Source: an uncultured Eubacteriales bacterium (GTDB lineage: Bacteria > Bacillota > Clostridia > Oscillospirales > Oscillospiraceae). Taken from it: DNA of 64,000 bases. Location of the stretch: positions 1 through 64,000 of the forward strand of contig URDJ01000003.1 in the NCBI GenBank assembly GCA_900546615.1, in the 5' to 3' direction. The translations under genes were made by a program, and so were the position numbers. Under the pieces are notes generated by a model. It did not search any database. It saw only the letters and a program-made list of their open reading frames with translations, and had not been told where the DNA came from. Position 1 is the stretch's first letter. Each line of letters starts with the position of its first letter. Shown here one piece after another: positions 1 through 11,260 of the stretch.

Positions 1-1
1 G

Positions 2-397
2 GAGGTGCAGGACGGACAGCTTGTGTCCACCGCCTGGTACCGGTGTGAGGATTGCAGCGGCTGTCCCTGTCGCTCCCAGTGCTGCCGGGCCAAGGATCCG
101 GACAGGCCCAAGGAGCTCGTTCTCAAGAAAACCTTCTGGGAGAAGCGGGAGCAGGCAGAGAAGAATATCATGACCCAGCGAGGGCTCCATCTGCGTCTTT
201 GCCGCTCTATTCAGGTGGAAGGCGCCTTTGGTCTGCTGAAGAATGACTTTGGATTCCGCCGTTTTTTGACCTGGGGCAAGGCCAACATCCGCACGGAGCT
301 GTTCCTGCTGGCCCTGGCCTTTGACCTGAAAAAGCTGTGGATGAAGCGGGAACAGGGCAGGCTCCAGACCCGTGTGTCCATGAAAATGACCTCGTAG
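2..397 (+). CDS. IS1182-like transposase, C-terminal fragment (runs off the left edge)
   Basis: The frame is open through the left window edge, so only about 130 C-terminal residues are visible. It carries a short Cys cluster (CEDCSGCPCRSQCC) followed by QVEGAFGLLKNDFGFRR. The latter resembles the segment holding the last acidic residue of the DDE catalytic triad in IS1182/IS4-type transposases. The protein ends in a basic tail. Family placement is from memory of this Cys cluster plus VEGAFG pattern. Whether the element is complete cannot be judged. No inverted repeat end was identified between the stop and the clpB terminator at 526-565. Confidence 0.75.
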   Translation, partial: EVQDGQLVSTAWYRCEDCSGCPCRSQCCRAKDPDRPKELVLKKTFWEKREQAEKNIMTQRGLHLRLCRSIQVEGAFGLLKNDFGFRRFLTWGKANIRTELFLLALAFDLKKLWMKREQGRLQTRVSMKMTS

Positions 398-525
398 CCC
401 TGCAAAAACAGAAAAGTTCTCCACATAGGCGCAGGCAAACGGTCTGGGTCTGATTTGTTGTACACATTTTGGCCGAGCAGAGCCGCATATTATGAGTTTT
501 AGACCTGATCTCCTCTTTCCCAGCT

Positions 526-565
526 AAAGAAAACCTGCCGCAGAATTCTTTCATTCTGCGACAGG
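526..565 (-). terminator. Rho-independent terminator of clpB
   Basis: Arms at 534-546 and 553-565 pair at 12 of 13 positions around a 6-nt loop. Read on the minus strand the hairpin is followed by TTTTCTTT. It lies 24 nt beyond the clpB stop, so it ends the RHH-clpB unit and separates it from the transposase fragment. Confidence 0.85.
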
Positions 566-588
566 TCCATCCCTTTTGCCATATTGAT

Positions 589-3180
<2,592 letters not shown>

Positions 3181-3210
3181 AATGGACCCACCTTTCAAAA
3201 AGAAGGCAGT

Positions 3211-3861
3211 TTAGATAAGAATTTTGCGCCGCCCGAGGTCGGCGTAATACTCGGCCTCGACCGTCCTCGCGTCGGCACGCCCGCAGAGCCAGGCCTTCAT
3301 GAGCCGGTCAAAGAGCTTGATATACTCGGAAAGCGCCTCGGCCACGTCCTCGGCCGTGCAGTCTCTGCCTCTCGGCACGGCGATGCTGCGCACGAACTTG
3401 CCGTCGTAGAGCGCATAGTCCAGGCTCTCAGACAGCTGCGGGGCGAGGAATTTGTCCTCAACGTACTTCCAGAGCCGGAAAAACCCCGTCATCGCCTCAA
3501 TGAGCGCCGCCGACTGCGTCCTGAACACCACGCTCAGTTCGCCCAGCGAACCCTCGCCCGAGCGGAAGAGCTGCACCTCGTACTTCACCGTGGGGCGGTA
3601 CTTGTACTCGAGGCTGGACTTGAGCGACATCGTCAGCGCGTTCGGCGCGAAGAACGGCACCAGCTCCCGCGAGGGCGCCAGCATCTGTTCCACGGCCCGG
3701 AATATATCGTTTATCCTCCGCTCCGGCGTCGTCACCGAGACGTAGTCCGCCAGTATCTGATTTATCAGGTTCGAGCGGTTCGTCCCCATCCTGTGCGCCA
3801 GAGCGTCCACCTCGCGCACGACCTCGTCCGAGAGCATGAGGCTGTATAATGTCTTTTTCAT
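3211..3861 (-). CDS. Ribbon-helix-helix protein of unknown function, upstream of clpB
   Basis: This 216-residue protein starts with a pattern typical of ribbon-helix-helix DNA-binding domains: a short strand (MKKTLYSLMLSDEVVREVD) then two helices containing MGTNRSNLINQIL. The remaining 170 residues match no family I recognise. They look like a mixed alpha/beta domain, possibly an oligomerisation or sensing module. The ATG at 3861 has a strong GAAGGTGAAGG ribosome site. It lies directly upstream of clpB in the same direction, under a near-consensus promoter with palindromes over and behind the -35 box. By inference it may regulate itself and clpB. DNA binding is a domain-level inference; the partner and signal are unknown. 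Confidence 0.8.
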   Translation of the reverse strand: MKKTLYSLMLSDEVVREVDALAHRMGTNRSNLINQILADYVSVTTPERRINDIFRAVEQMLAPSRELVPFFAPNALTMSLKSSLEYKYRPTVKYEVQLFRSGEGSLGELSVVFRTQSAALIEAMTGFFRLWKYVEDKFLAPQLSESLDYALYDGKFVRSIAVPRGRDCTAEDVAEALSEYIKLFDRLMKAWLCGRADARTVEAEYYADLGRRKILI

Positions 3862-3884
3862 GCCTTCACCTTCTTTACGCGCTT

Positions 3885-3928
3885 ATCATACACCAGTATA
3901 TTAAACTTGTCAAGTAAATTATATAATT
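3885..3928 (-). promoter_or_regulatory. Sigma-A promoter with dyads for the RHH-clpB unit
   Basis: On the minus strand TTGACA (3908-3913) and TATGAT (3885-3890) are separated by exactly 17 nt. The -35 box lies inside the dyad ACTTG-n-CAAGT (3905-3915). A perfect 12-bp palindrome AATTATATAATT spans 3917-3928. The dyads are candidate operators for the RHH product. Confidence 0.75.
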
Positions 3929-3939
3929 ATTTTCACGAA

Positions 3940-4593
3940 TTATATTGCGGTTCGCTCGGGAAGCGGCAGGCCGGGGTCGTCCTGCCAGTATACTATGAGC
4001 CGTCCCGTGCGGAGGGAGATTTCGGCCTTCCGGCCTGTGAAAGCATTGGAGACACCGAGGGGGAAGCTTGGCTCGAGTGTGGCGTTCTCGAGGCCGTAAT
4101 TGAGGCCGGTCTCGCACACGCCGCCGGCCGGCTCTCCGAGGCAGAAGGCGGAGAAATCGCCGGAGTATTTGGGGTCGAAGCTGAGCTTCTGCCCACCGGA
4201 GAGTGCGGTGAGGCAGCAGCCCTGGCCGACGAGAAAGGCCTCCAGCCCGTGGGCATCCGCCCATGCGAGGGCCTGGACGTTTGCCAGCGAGTGGTCGAAG
4301 CGCCGCCCGCCGAGTCCGCCAAATATGAGCGCCCTTTCGCAGCCGAAGTCCACGGCCCGGCGCAGGGCGGCCATGGTGTCGGTATCGTCCTTGCGCACGG
4401 GACAGACCTCGACGTTCTCCCCGCCCGGCACGTAGCCGAGGGAGTCGAAGTCGCCCAGAGTGAGGTCCGGCTTTATTTTCAGCTTTGCCAGGTGCAGCAG
4501 CCCCGCGTCGGCCGCGATCACCACATCGTCAGCGCCGGGCCTCAGCCTTCCCAGCGCCAGCTCCGCCGCCCCGACTATATAACAGGTTTTCAC
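3940..4593 (-). CDS. thiN: Thiamine pyrophosphokinase
   Basis: ThiN transfers pyrophosphate from ATP to thiamine to make the cofactor thiamine diphosphate in the cytosol. The 217-residue protein shows the family signatures in order: ADAG (28-31), GDFDS (47-51), DDTD (69-72, metal/ATP binding) and GGRRFDHSLAN (95-105). The C-terminal half is the thiamine-binding domain. The start is GTG at 4593, preceded by AAAGGAGATGATG; the nearby ATGs are out of frame. Its stop abuts the promoter of the RHH gene, so it appears to be a separate short transcript. A possible -10 TATAAT lies upstream, but no clear -35 was found. Confidence 0.95.
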   Translation of the reverse strand: MKTCYIVGAAELALGRLRPGADDVVIAADAGLLHLAKLKIKPDLTLGDFDSLGYVPGGENVEVCPVRKDDTDTMAALRRAVDFGCERALIFGGLGGRRFDHSLANVQALAWADAHGLEAFLVGQGCCLTALSGGQKLSFDPKYSGDFSAFCLGEPAGGVCETGLNYGLENATLEPSFPLGVSNAFTGRKAEISLRTGRLIVYWQDDPGLPLPERTAI

Positions 4594-4646
4594 AAAGCAT
4601 CATCTCCTTTGATATATTATATCACATTATCCGCCCGAGCAAAATA

Positions 4647-4683
4647 ATGACCGCCGCAGCCCGCACAGGGCCGCGGCGGTCAT
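4647..4683 (-). terminator. Terminator of the Na/Pi cotransporter gene
   Basis: Eleven-base arms (4647-4657 and 4673-4683) pair perfectly around a GC-rich loop. On the minus strand the hairpin is followed by TATTTTG. It lies 11 nt past the stop of the gene at 4695-6494. Confidence 0.8.
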
Positions 4684-4694
4684 ATATCGAACGC

Positions 4695-6494
4695 TCACTC
4701 CACCTTTGTCAGCTTGTCAAGGTACTGCTTTTTTCTTGCCGCCAGCGCCAGCTCGTACTCCGCGCCGCCGTCGGCATGCAGGCTCTGCAGGTAGGCGTGA
4801 TGGTTCTTCTTAATGCTCTCGTTATCACGCGCCAGCATGAGAAGGGCGATGCTCGAGCACTGGTCCGCCGCCCTCTCGAGGTATGTAAGCGTCTCGAGAA
4901 AGACAAGTCCGCCGTTCACAGTGCAGATGCCCCGACGGAGCCTGTCGGTGTGGTTGTCGCGCAGGAGGAGGACCATATCGTCTATGACCTCCTCAAGCGG
5001 CTCGACGCGCCTTGCGGCGATATTGTCATCCCCCGTGAAGGCCTCCACCGTCAGCTTTACGATCTCGCTTACGGCTTCGCCTATGACCACAAGCTCGCTC
5101 TTGGCCTGCTCCGAGAGCGAGACCCTCTGCGCCGCGAGGCGCTCTGCCAGCTCGTCGATATTCGTCGCGTAATCGCCTATACGCTCGAAGTCCGGCACCG
5201 CCTGCATGAGCAGGTTCATCCTCGCGTCGTCGCCCTCGCTGGCCAGGTCGTGCGAGAGCTTTATGAGGAAGTTGTCCGCCCTGTCTGCAAAACGGTCTAT
5301 GCGGTCCTCGCGGGAGTTTATGGCCTGCGTCACCGCCGGGTCGTAGCCCTGCAGCTGCTTGAGCGACACGTCTATATTCTCCGACGCCAGCGCGCCCATG
5401 CGGCCTATCGCGTTCGCCGCCTCGGCCATCGCCAGAGCCGGGGACACCAGCAGCTTCTCGTCGAGCATGGCCAGCTCCGCCGCCTTCGTCTCCTCCTCCG
5501 CGTCCGCAGGGATTATTTTTATCGACAGCTCCATGAGCAGGTTCACGAAGGGCAGCAGCACTATTGCCGTCGCTATGTTGAAGAAGCTCTGGAAGTTCGC
5601 TATGGAGCCGCTGTCCACCGTATGCGACATCAGCTCCGTTATGACGCCCGTGCTCTCAAGTATGCCCATGACTATCATGAACAGGATGGTGCCTATGACA
5701 TTGAACAGGATGTGCGCTATGCCCGTGCGCTTCGCGTCCCTCGAGGTACCCAGCGAGCACAGGAAGGCCGTGACGATGCAGGTGCCTATGTTGATGCCCA
5801 TGATGAGCGGATAGACGAGCTGGAAGGTCATCGCCCCGGTCACCGACAGGGCCTGCAGCATGCCGACGACCGCCGAGCTGCTCTGAACTATCACCGTCAC
5901 CGCGATACCGACGATGATCTCCAGCACCGGCATCTCGGAAAAACGGGTCAGCAGGTCGATGAAGGTCTGGGACTCCGCCAGAGGCGCGACGGCGTTCGTC
6001 ATCGTCATCATGCCCGTGAACAGTATGCCGAAGCCCATGCAGATCTCGCCCGGGCCTTTGACGCTGCTCTTTTTGATGAACATGACGAGGATAATGCCGA
6101 TTATGAGCGCCGCCGGAGCGAGGGTCGAGGGCTTGAATATCTCGAGCACTATGTTTCCGCCCGACTCGATATCCATGAGCCTTATGATCTGCGCCGTGAT
6201 GGTCGTGCCTATGTTAGCACCCATAACAATGCTGATAGCCTGCCTGAGCGTCAGTATGCCCGCGGCCAGAAGGCCGACGGTGAGGACGATGGTGGCCGAG
6301 GAGGCCTGGATTATGGCCGTGACCAGCATACCGGTCAAAAGCCCCGTGAACGTGTTCTTCGTCAGCTTCTGCAGCAGGACTCGCAGCGTGTCGCCCGAGC
6401 TTTTCTTGAGGCCCTCGCCCATGACCTCCATGCCGTAGAGGAACATGGCCAGACCGCCGAACATGGTTATGACGCCAAATATATCCACACACAC
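4695..6494 (-). CDS. Na/Pi cotransporter family membrane protein with PhoU-like domain
   Basis: The product resembles the NptA/YjbB class of sodium-coupled phosphate carriers, which in bacteria may import or export phosphate. The N-terminal 330 residues are hydrophobic and contain the two inverted-repeat signatures QASSATIVL (about 63-71) and QSSSAVVG (about 204-211) that define the family. The C-terminal 230 residues form a helical PhoU-like domain rich in acidic residues. Total length (599) is normal. The start is uncertain: GTG at 6494 is open but its ribosome site is weak, and an ATG ten codons later (before FGGLAMFLYG) is an alternative. A possible -10 (minus-strand TATAAT at 6564-6569) has only a poor -35. 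Confidence 0.9.
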   Translation of the reverse strand: MCVDIFGVITMFGGLAMFLYGMEVMGEGLKKSSGDTLRVLLQKLTKNTFTGLLTGMLVTAIIQASSATIVLTVGLLAAGILTLRQAISIVMGANIGTTITAQIIRLMDIESGGNIVLEIFKPSTLAPAALIIGIILVMFIKKSSVKGPGEICMGFGILFTGMMTMTNAVAPLAESQTFIDLLTRFSEMPVLEIIVGIAVTVIVQSSSAVVGMLQALSVTGAMTFQLVYPLIMGINIGTCIVTAFLCSLGTSRDAKRTGIAHILFNVIGTILFMIVMGILESTGVITELMSHTVDSGSIANFQSFFNIATAIVLLPFVNLLMELSIKIIPADAEEETKAAELAMLDEKLLVSPALAMAEAANAIGRMGALASENIDVSLKQLQGYDPAVTQAINSREDRIDRFADRADNFLIKLSHDLASEGDDARMNLLMQAVPDFERIGDYATNIDELAERLAAQRVSLSEQAKSELVVIGEAVSEIVKLTVEAFTGDDNIAARRVEPLEEVIDDMVLLLRDNHTDRLRRGICTVNGGLVFLETLTYLERAADQCSSIALLMLARDNESIKKNHHAYLQSLHADGGAEYELALAARKKQYLDKLTKVE

Positions 6495-6601
6495 ACCCCA
6501 TTAGTTCTATATCACAGTGGAATGATAACACGTTTTCCCCCTTCTGGGGAGCGCAAGACCGAAATTATAACAGTTTTTTTACCTTCGCTTAACATTGCCC
6601 C

Positions 6602-6629
6602 TTGACAAACGGGGTTTTGGGGGTATAAT
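6602..6629 (+). promoter_or_regulatory. Promoter of the lysine-riboswitch transport operon
   Basis: TTGACA (6602-6607) and TATAAT (6624-6629) are both perfect and separated by 16 nt. About 310 nt of leader follow before the first gene, holding the riboswitch and its terminator. Confidence 0.88.
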
Positions 6630-6644
6630 AAGACACAATTTCAT

Positions 6645-6812
6645 ATGAAAGATAGAGGCGCGGCTGACAAGAGTAGCTCCCGTTGACACGGCAGACACCG
6701 TGGGGGCGAAAGGGGATGCCGCCGAGGGACTGAGAAGGCTGTCTGGCCTTTCAGCCGCCGGGCCGTCGGAGAATATCCGCCGGACTGTCACTGTTGTGGA
6801 GAGCTATCGAAA
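6645..6812 (+). ncRNA. Lysine riboswitch (L-box) aptamer
   Basis: The leader shows the conserved blocks of the lysine aptamer in order. These are GATAGAGGCGC (closing stem plus first conserved block), CAAGAGTAG, GGGGGCGAAAGGGG, GCCGCCGAGG, and finally GGACTGTCACT with GGAGAGCTATC, which closes the P1 stem. The class is known to bind L-lysine and switch off lysine synthesis or uptake genes. Here it precedes an amino-acid ABC transporter and an NhaC-like antiporter, which fits. Assignment is by motif recognition; a covariance search was not possible. Confidence 0.9.
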
Positions 6813-6833
6813 TCGGAAATTGTCTTTTGCATT

Positions 6834-6875
6834 GCCCTGAGCCCTCACACAGCGAGGCTCAGGGCATTTCATTTT
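6834..6875 (+). terminator. Riboswitch-controlled intrinsic terminator
   Basis: GCCCTGAGCC (6834-6843) pairs with the downstream GGCTCAGGGC (6856-6865), followed by ATTTCATTTT. It sits 20-odd nt after the aptamer and 70 nt before the first gene, as expected for a transcriptional OFF switch when lysine is bound. Confidence 0.85.
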
Positions 6876-6944
6876 GCCCGGGCCGAGGCCCCAGCGCACC
6901 CCAGCGTTTCCCCGGCAAAATTGAAAAAAGAGAGGTAGAACAAA

Positions 6945-7892
6945 ATGAGAAAGATCCTGTCACTCGTACTTGCGCTGTGCATGGTGTTCACGCTCGCCGC
7001 CTGCGGCAGCGGGCCCGCCGCCGAAAGCGAAGCCCCCGAGGTCGACCCCAAGGAGGCCGCCGAGGCCGTACTGAGTTCCATCACCCTGCCCGAAGGCATC
7101 GATGCCGCCGCCGTGCAGGGCGTTGAGGACGGCGTGCTGACCGTCGCCATGGAGTGCGCCTACGCGCCCTACAACTGGACGCAGATGGACGACTCAAACG
7201 GCGCCGTGCCCATCTCGAACGTCGAAGGCTCCTACGCCAACGGCTATGACATCATGATATCGAAGCTCATCTGCGAGACCTACGGCTGGGAGCTCGAGGT
7301 CGTCTCCAGCGTGTGGGACTCCCTCGTGCCCGGCGTGCAGAGCAGCACCTATGACGCCGTCATCGCGGGCCAGAGCATGACCGCCGACCGCATGGAGCAG
7401 GTCGACATGGCCGGCCCCTACTACTACGCCAACATCGTCGTCGTCACGACGAAGGACTCTGAGTACGCGGACGCGACGAGCATAGCCGACCTCGCCGGCG
7501 GCACCGCCACCGCGCAGAGCGGCACCATCTGGTATGACTCCTGCCTGCCCCAGATACCCGACGTCGACCTCATCGCCCCGGCCGAGACCGCGCCGAGCAT
7601 GATAATGGCCCTCACCACCGGCCAGGTCGACTACATCTGCACCGACGTGCCCACCGCCACCGCCGCCGCCCAGAAGGACGACAGCCTCGTCATCCTGAAC
7701 TTCACCGGCACGGACGGCGACTTCCAGTTCGCCACCGAGGAGGAGAGGGCTGAGAACGTCAACATCGGCATCTCCGTCCTGAAGGGCAACACCACGCTCA
7801 TGGAGGCCATCGACGGCATACTCGGCCAGATGGACAGCGACGACTTTGACGCCATAATGGCCTACGCCATCTCCGTGCAGCCCGAAATCTGA
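6945..7892 (+). CDS. Amino-acid ABC transporter substrate-binding lipoprotein (lysine predicted)
   Basis: This 315-residue protein has a lipoprotein signal with lipobox LAAC (Cys20), then an Ala/Glu-rich linker. A type-2 periplasmic-binding fold follows, with recognisable family motifs such as ECAYAPYNWTQ, ANGYDIMISKLI and GQSMTADRMEQVDMAGPYY. It should capture substrate outside the membrane and deliver it to the downstream permease. The position behind a lysine riboswitch argues for lysine or a related basic amino acid. The ATG at 6945 follows GAGAGGTAG. It is the first gene of the riboswitch operon. Confidence 0.93.
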   Translation: MRKILSLVLALCMVFTLAACGSGPAAESEAPEVDPKEAAEAVLSSITLPEGIDAAAVQGVEDGVLTVAMECAYAPYNWTQMDDSNGAVPISNVEGSYANGYDIMISKLICETYGWELEVVSSVWDSLVPGVQSSTYDAVIAGQSMTADRMEQVDMAGPYYYANIVVVTTKDSEYADATSIADLAGGTATAQSGTIWYDSCLPQIPDVDLIAPAETAPSMIMALTTGQVDYICTDVPTATAAAQKDDSLVILNFTGTDGDFQFATEEERAENVNIGISVLKGNTTLMEAIDGILGQMDSDDFDAIMAYAISVQPEI

Positions 7893-7929
7893 GCCTCGCG
7901 GCTCAAGCTGAGGAAGGGAACACCGCCAT

Positions 7930-8811
7930 ATGGACAGATTTTCCGCGCTGATTTATGACATAGGGCGCCTGCTCGAGGTATACTGGAAGGCCTACCTGTC
8001 CGATTTGGGCAACACACTGCTGCTCGCCCTCGTCGCGACGGTCATAGGCTGCCTCATAGGCCTCGTCTGCGGCATCCTGAACACGATACCCTACACGAAG
8101 CGCGACCCGTTCATAAAGAGGTTCATACTGAAGCTCATCCGGGTCATCGTGCGCATATATGTGGAGGTCTTCCGCGGCACCCCCATGGTGCTGCAGGCGG
8201 TGTTCATCTTCTACGGCCTGCCCTATTTCTCGAACAACCAGTACAGGTTCGACAGCCTCTGGGCCGCGGCGATACTCATCGTCTCCATAAACACCGGCGC
8301 CTACATGGCCGAATCGGTGCGCGGCGGCATCATCTCCATAGACCCCGGCCAGACCGAGGGCGCCAAGGCCATAGGCATGAACCACTACCAGACCATGACG
8401 AGCATCATCCTGCCGCAGGCGCTGCGGAACATCATGCCGCAGATAGGCAACAACTTCATTATAAATGTGAAGGACACCTCGGTCATGTTCATCATCGGCT
8501 TCACGGAGTTCTTCGCGCGGCACCGCTACATCGTCGGCCTGAACAACATGTACTTCCCGAGCGCGACGATAGAGATGATAGGCTATCTCGCCGTGACGCT
8601 CACGGCCTCGTTCCTACTGCGCTGGGTCGAGCAGCGCATGGACGGCGCGGACAGCTACGAGCTGGCCCAGGCCGACCAGCTGACCATGGCCGCCGGCACC
8701 TACAGCCACCCCGGCCACGGCACACCCTTCGATGAGCAAAGCCCCGAGTACCGGGAGCGCCTGCGCCAGAGCCTTAAAAACCGCAACGGCAGCACGAGGG
8801 GGGACCGCTGA
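7930..8811 (+). CDS. Amino-acid ABC transporter permease (HisM family)
   Basis: This is the membrane subunit of a polar amino-acid importer. The 293-residue protein contains several transmembrane helices. It has the EAA-type loop that contacts the ATPase ([20 protein letters not shown]) and the segment [12 protein letters not shown], typical of HisM/GlnP permeases. The soluble C-terminal tail of about 50 residues is longer than usual and rich in polar residues. AGGAAGGGA precedes the ATG. Its stop overlaps the ATPase start by one base, so translation is probably coupled. Confidence 0.93.
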   Translation: MDRFSALIYDIGRLLEVYWKAYLSDLGNTLLLALVATVIGCLIGLVCGILNTIPYTKRDPFIKRFILKLIRVIVRIYVEVFRGTPMVLQAVFIFYGLPYFSNNQYRFDSLWAAAILIVSINTGAYMAESVRGGIISIDPGQTEGAKAIGMNHYQTMTSIILPQALRNIMPQIGNNFIINVKDTSVMFIIGFTEFFARHRYIVGLNNMYFPSATIEMIGYLAVTLTASFLLRWVEQRMDGADSYELAQADQLTMAAGTYSHPGHGTPFDEQSPEYRERLRQSLKNRNGSTRGDR

Positions 8812-9548
8812 TGGATACGATACTTGAGGTGCGCCACCTCTCCAAGAGCTTCGGCAGGAACGAGGTGCTCCGCGACATAGACTTCACCGTCTCGAAGGGA
8901 GACGTGACGAGCATAATAGGGGCCTCCGGCTCCGGCAAATCGACGCTGCTGCGCTGCATAAACCTGCTCGAGACGCCGACTAGCGGCGACGTGCTCTTTC
9001 ACGGCGAGAGCGTCGTATCCGGCAAGGTGAACGCCTCGGCCTACCGCTCGAAGGTGGGCATGGTGTTCCAGAGCTTCAACCTCTTCGCCAACATGAGCGT
9101 GCTTGAAAACTGCATGATAGGCCAGGTCAAGGTGCTCAAGAAGAGCAAGGCCGAGGCCAGGGCCAACGCCATGAAATACCTTGAGCAGGTTGGCATGGCA
9201 CCCTACATAAACGCGAGACCTCGCCAGATATCCGGCGGGCAGAAGCAGCGCGTTGCCATAGCGCGGGCGCTCGCCATGGAACCGGAGGTGCTGCTCTTTG
9301 ACGAGCCGACCAGCGCGCTCGACCCCGAGATGGTGGGCGAGGTGCTCTCCGTCATGCGCGAGCTTGCCGCAGGCGGCATGACCATGCTGGTCGTCACGCA
9401 CGAGATGGCCTTCGCAAGGGACGTCTCCACCCAGGCGGTGTTCATGAAGGACGGCGTCATCTGGGAGCGGGGCGCGCCGGAGGAGCTTTTCAGGAACCCC
9501 CAGTGCCCCGAGACGAGGGACTTCCTCTCGCGCTTCATGGAAAACTGA
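8811..9548 (+). CDS. Amino-acid ABC transporter ATPase
   Basis: This is the cytoplasmic nucleotide-binding subunit powering the importer. It has Walker [10 protein letters not shown] (37-45), Q-loop VFQSFNLF, signature SGGQKQR (141-147) and Walker [12 protein letters not shown] (161-171). The switch His is in VVTHEM. The 245-residue length matches GlnQ/HisP proteins. It shares one base with the permease stop. A stable hairpin follows (9558-9591) before the NhaC-like gene, perhaps tuning expression between the two transporters. Confidence 0.95.
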   Translation: MDTILEVRHLSKSFGRNEVLRDIDFTVSKGDVTSIIGASGSGKSTLLRCINLLETPTSGDVLFHGESVVSGKVNASAYRSKVGMVFQSFNLFANMSVLENCMIGQVKVLKKSKAEARANAMKYLEQVGMAPYINARPRQISGGQKQRVAIARALAMEPEVLLFDEPTSALDPEMVGEVLSVMRELAAGGMTMLVVTHEMAFARDVSTQAVFMKDGVIWERGAPEELFRNPQCPETRDFLSRFMEN

Positions 9549-9557
9549 AACGGAACC

Positions 9558-9591
9558 GATATCCACAGTCCCGGACGGGCCTGTGGATATC
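9558..9591 (+). promoter_or_regulatory. Intergenic hairpin between ATPase and NhaC-like gene
   Basis: A perfect 11-bp stem (GATATCCACAG with CTGTGGATATC) encloses a 12-nt loop. No U-tract follows, so it is more likely an mRNA processing or stability element, or a weak attenuator, than a full terminator. Confidence 0.55.
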
Positions 9592-9628
9592 AGGCTGTTA
9601 TAAATCAATCAGAGATTGGGAGAAAAAC

Positions 9629-11260
9629 ATGCACAAGAGAAGAAAAGCCCGCGCGCTGCCGGCGCTCATAGCTGTTCTGGCGGCAATCGTATGCACGCTC
9701 GTCGTGGGCGTGCTCGCAGACGGCGGGGACGCGGCGGAGGCGACGAGCCGGTTTTACGGCACTGCCTGGTCGCTGCTGCCGCCGGTCATCGCCATCGTCC
9801 TCGCGCTCATAACGAAGGAGGTCTATTCCTCCCTGTTCGTCGGCATCCTCGCCGGCGGGCTGCTGTACTCGAACTTCGGCTTCGAGGGCACGGTGCTGCA
9901 CATCTTCAACGGCGGCATCGTCTCCGTGCTCTCCGACGGCTACAATGTCGGCATCCTCATCTTCCTCGTCATCCTGGGCGCGATGGTCTCGCTCATGAAC
10001 CGGGCGGGCGGCTCCGCGGCCTTCGGGCGCTGGGCGGCGAAGCACATAAAGACGAGGGTCGGCGCTCAGCTGGCCACCATCGTCCTCGGCATACTAATCT
10101 TCGTGGACGACTACTTCAACTGCCTGACCGTCGGCAGCGTCATGCGCCCCGTGACGGACAAGCACGGCGTATCGCGCGCCAAGCTCTCCTACCTCATCGA
10201 CGCCACCGCCGCTCCGGTCTGCATAATAGCGCCCATTTCCTCCTGGGCCGCCGCCGTAGCGAGCTATGTCGAGGACGGCCAGGGCCTTGTGGTGTTCATC
10301 AAGTCCATACCCTTCAACTTCTACGCCTGGCTGACCATCGTCATGATGATAGGCCTCGCCGTCATGAAGATAGAGTACGGCCCCATGGCCAAGTTCGAGG
10401 CCAACGCGAAGAAGGGCGACCTCTTCTCCGGCAAGAACCCCTACGCCGGCATGGAGGACGACGCGCCCGAGGGCAAGGGCAAGGTCATCGACCTCGTGCT
10501 GCCCATCGTCGTGCTCGTCTTCTGCTGCGTCATGGGTATGCTCTACACCGGCAACTTCTTCACCGGCACGAGCTTCGTGGACGCCTTCTCCGACTGCGAC
10601 GCCTCCGACGGGCTCATGCTCGGCAGCGCCTTCGCGCTGGTCTTCGCCATCGTCTACTACCTCTGCCGCGGCTCCATGAGCTTCCGCGAGATAATGAACA
10701 GCATCCCCGAGGGCTTCAAGGCCATGGTGCCCGCGATACTCATCCTGACCTTCGCCTGGAGCCTCAAGGCCATGACGGACTCGCTGGGCGCGACCGCCTT
10801 CGTTGACACGACGCTCCGTGCCTCGGCGAAGAGCTTCCAGGCCTTCCTGCCTGCCATCGTCTTCCTCATCGGCTGTTTCATCGCCTTCTCGACCGGCACG
10901 AGCTGGGGCACCTTCGGCATACTGATCCCCATCGTGCTGGAGGTCTTCCCGCTGACCGACCCGCACGGCGTGGTCTGCGTCTCCGCCTGCATGGCGGGTG
11001 CCGTCTGCGGCGACCACTGCTCACCCATCTCGGACACCACCATCATGGCCTCCGCCGGCGCACAGTGCGACCACGTGAACCACGTCTCCACCCAGCTGCC
11101 CTACGCCATTACCTGCGCTGCGGTCAGCTGCGTGAGCTACATCGTCGCGGGCTTCGTACCGAACGCGTTTATAGCCCTGCCCGTGGCCATACTGCTCATG
11201 CTCGGCACGCTCGTGATCATCAAAGTCCTCAACAAGGGGAAGGTAAAAAATGACGCTTGA
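9629..11260 (+). CDS. NhaC-superfamily antiporter, probable lysine transporter (LysW-like)
   Basis: This integral membrane protein of 543 residues has about a dozen hydrophobic segments. It carries the NhaC-superfamily motifs DDYFNCLTVGSVMRP and GTSWGTFGILIPIV, and the C-terminal motif GDHCSPISDTTIM. NhaC-type proteins under lysine riboswitches have been proposed as lysine transporters (comparative work that named them LysW), and this context matches. The ATG at 9629 is chosen because GGGAG lies six bases upstream; the open frame reaches further up, into the ATPase gene. It overlaps the FMN-enzyme gene by 11 nt. Substrate and direction of transport are inferred. Confidence 0.88.
   Translation: MHKRRKARALPALIAVLAAIVCTLVVGVLADGGDAAEATSRFYGTAWSLLPPVIAIVLALITKEVYSSLFVGILAGGLLYSNFGFEGTVLHIFNGGIVSVLSDGYNVGILIFLVILGAMVSLMNRAGGSAAFGRWAAKHIKTRVGAQLATIVLGILIFVDDYFNCLTVGSVMRPVTDKHGVSRAKLSYLIDATAAPVCIIAPISSWAAAVASYVEDGQGLVVFIKSIPFNFYAWLTIVMMIGLAVMKIEYGPMAKFEANAKKGDLFSGKNPYAGMEDDAPEGKGKVIDLVLPIVVLVFCCVMGMLYTGNFFTGTSFVDAFSDCDASDGLMLGSAFALVFAIVYYLCRGSMSFREIMNSIPEGFKAMVPAILILTFAWSLKAMTDSLGATAFVDTTLRASAKSFQAFLPAIVFLIGCFIAFSTGTSWGTFGILIPIVLEVFPLTDPHGVVCVSACMAGAVCGDHCSPISDTTIMASAGAQCDHVNHVSTQLPYAITCAAVSCVSYIVAGFVPNAFIALPVAILLMLGTLVIIKVLNKGKVKNDA

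Noticed and set aside
6645-6875. T-box leader
   Set aside because: No specifier loop or T-box sequence (TGGNACCGCG type) is seen, whereas all lysine-aptamer blocks are present in order.
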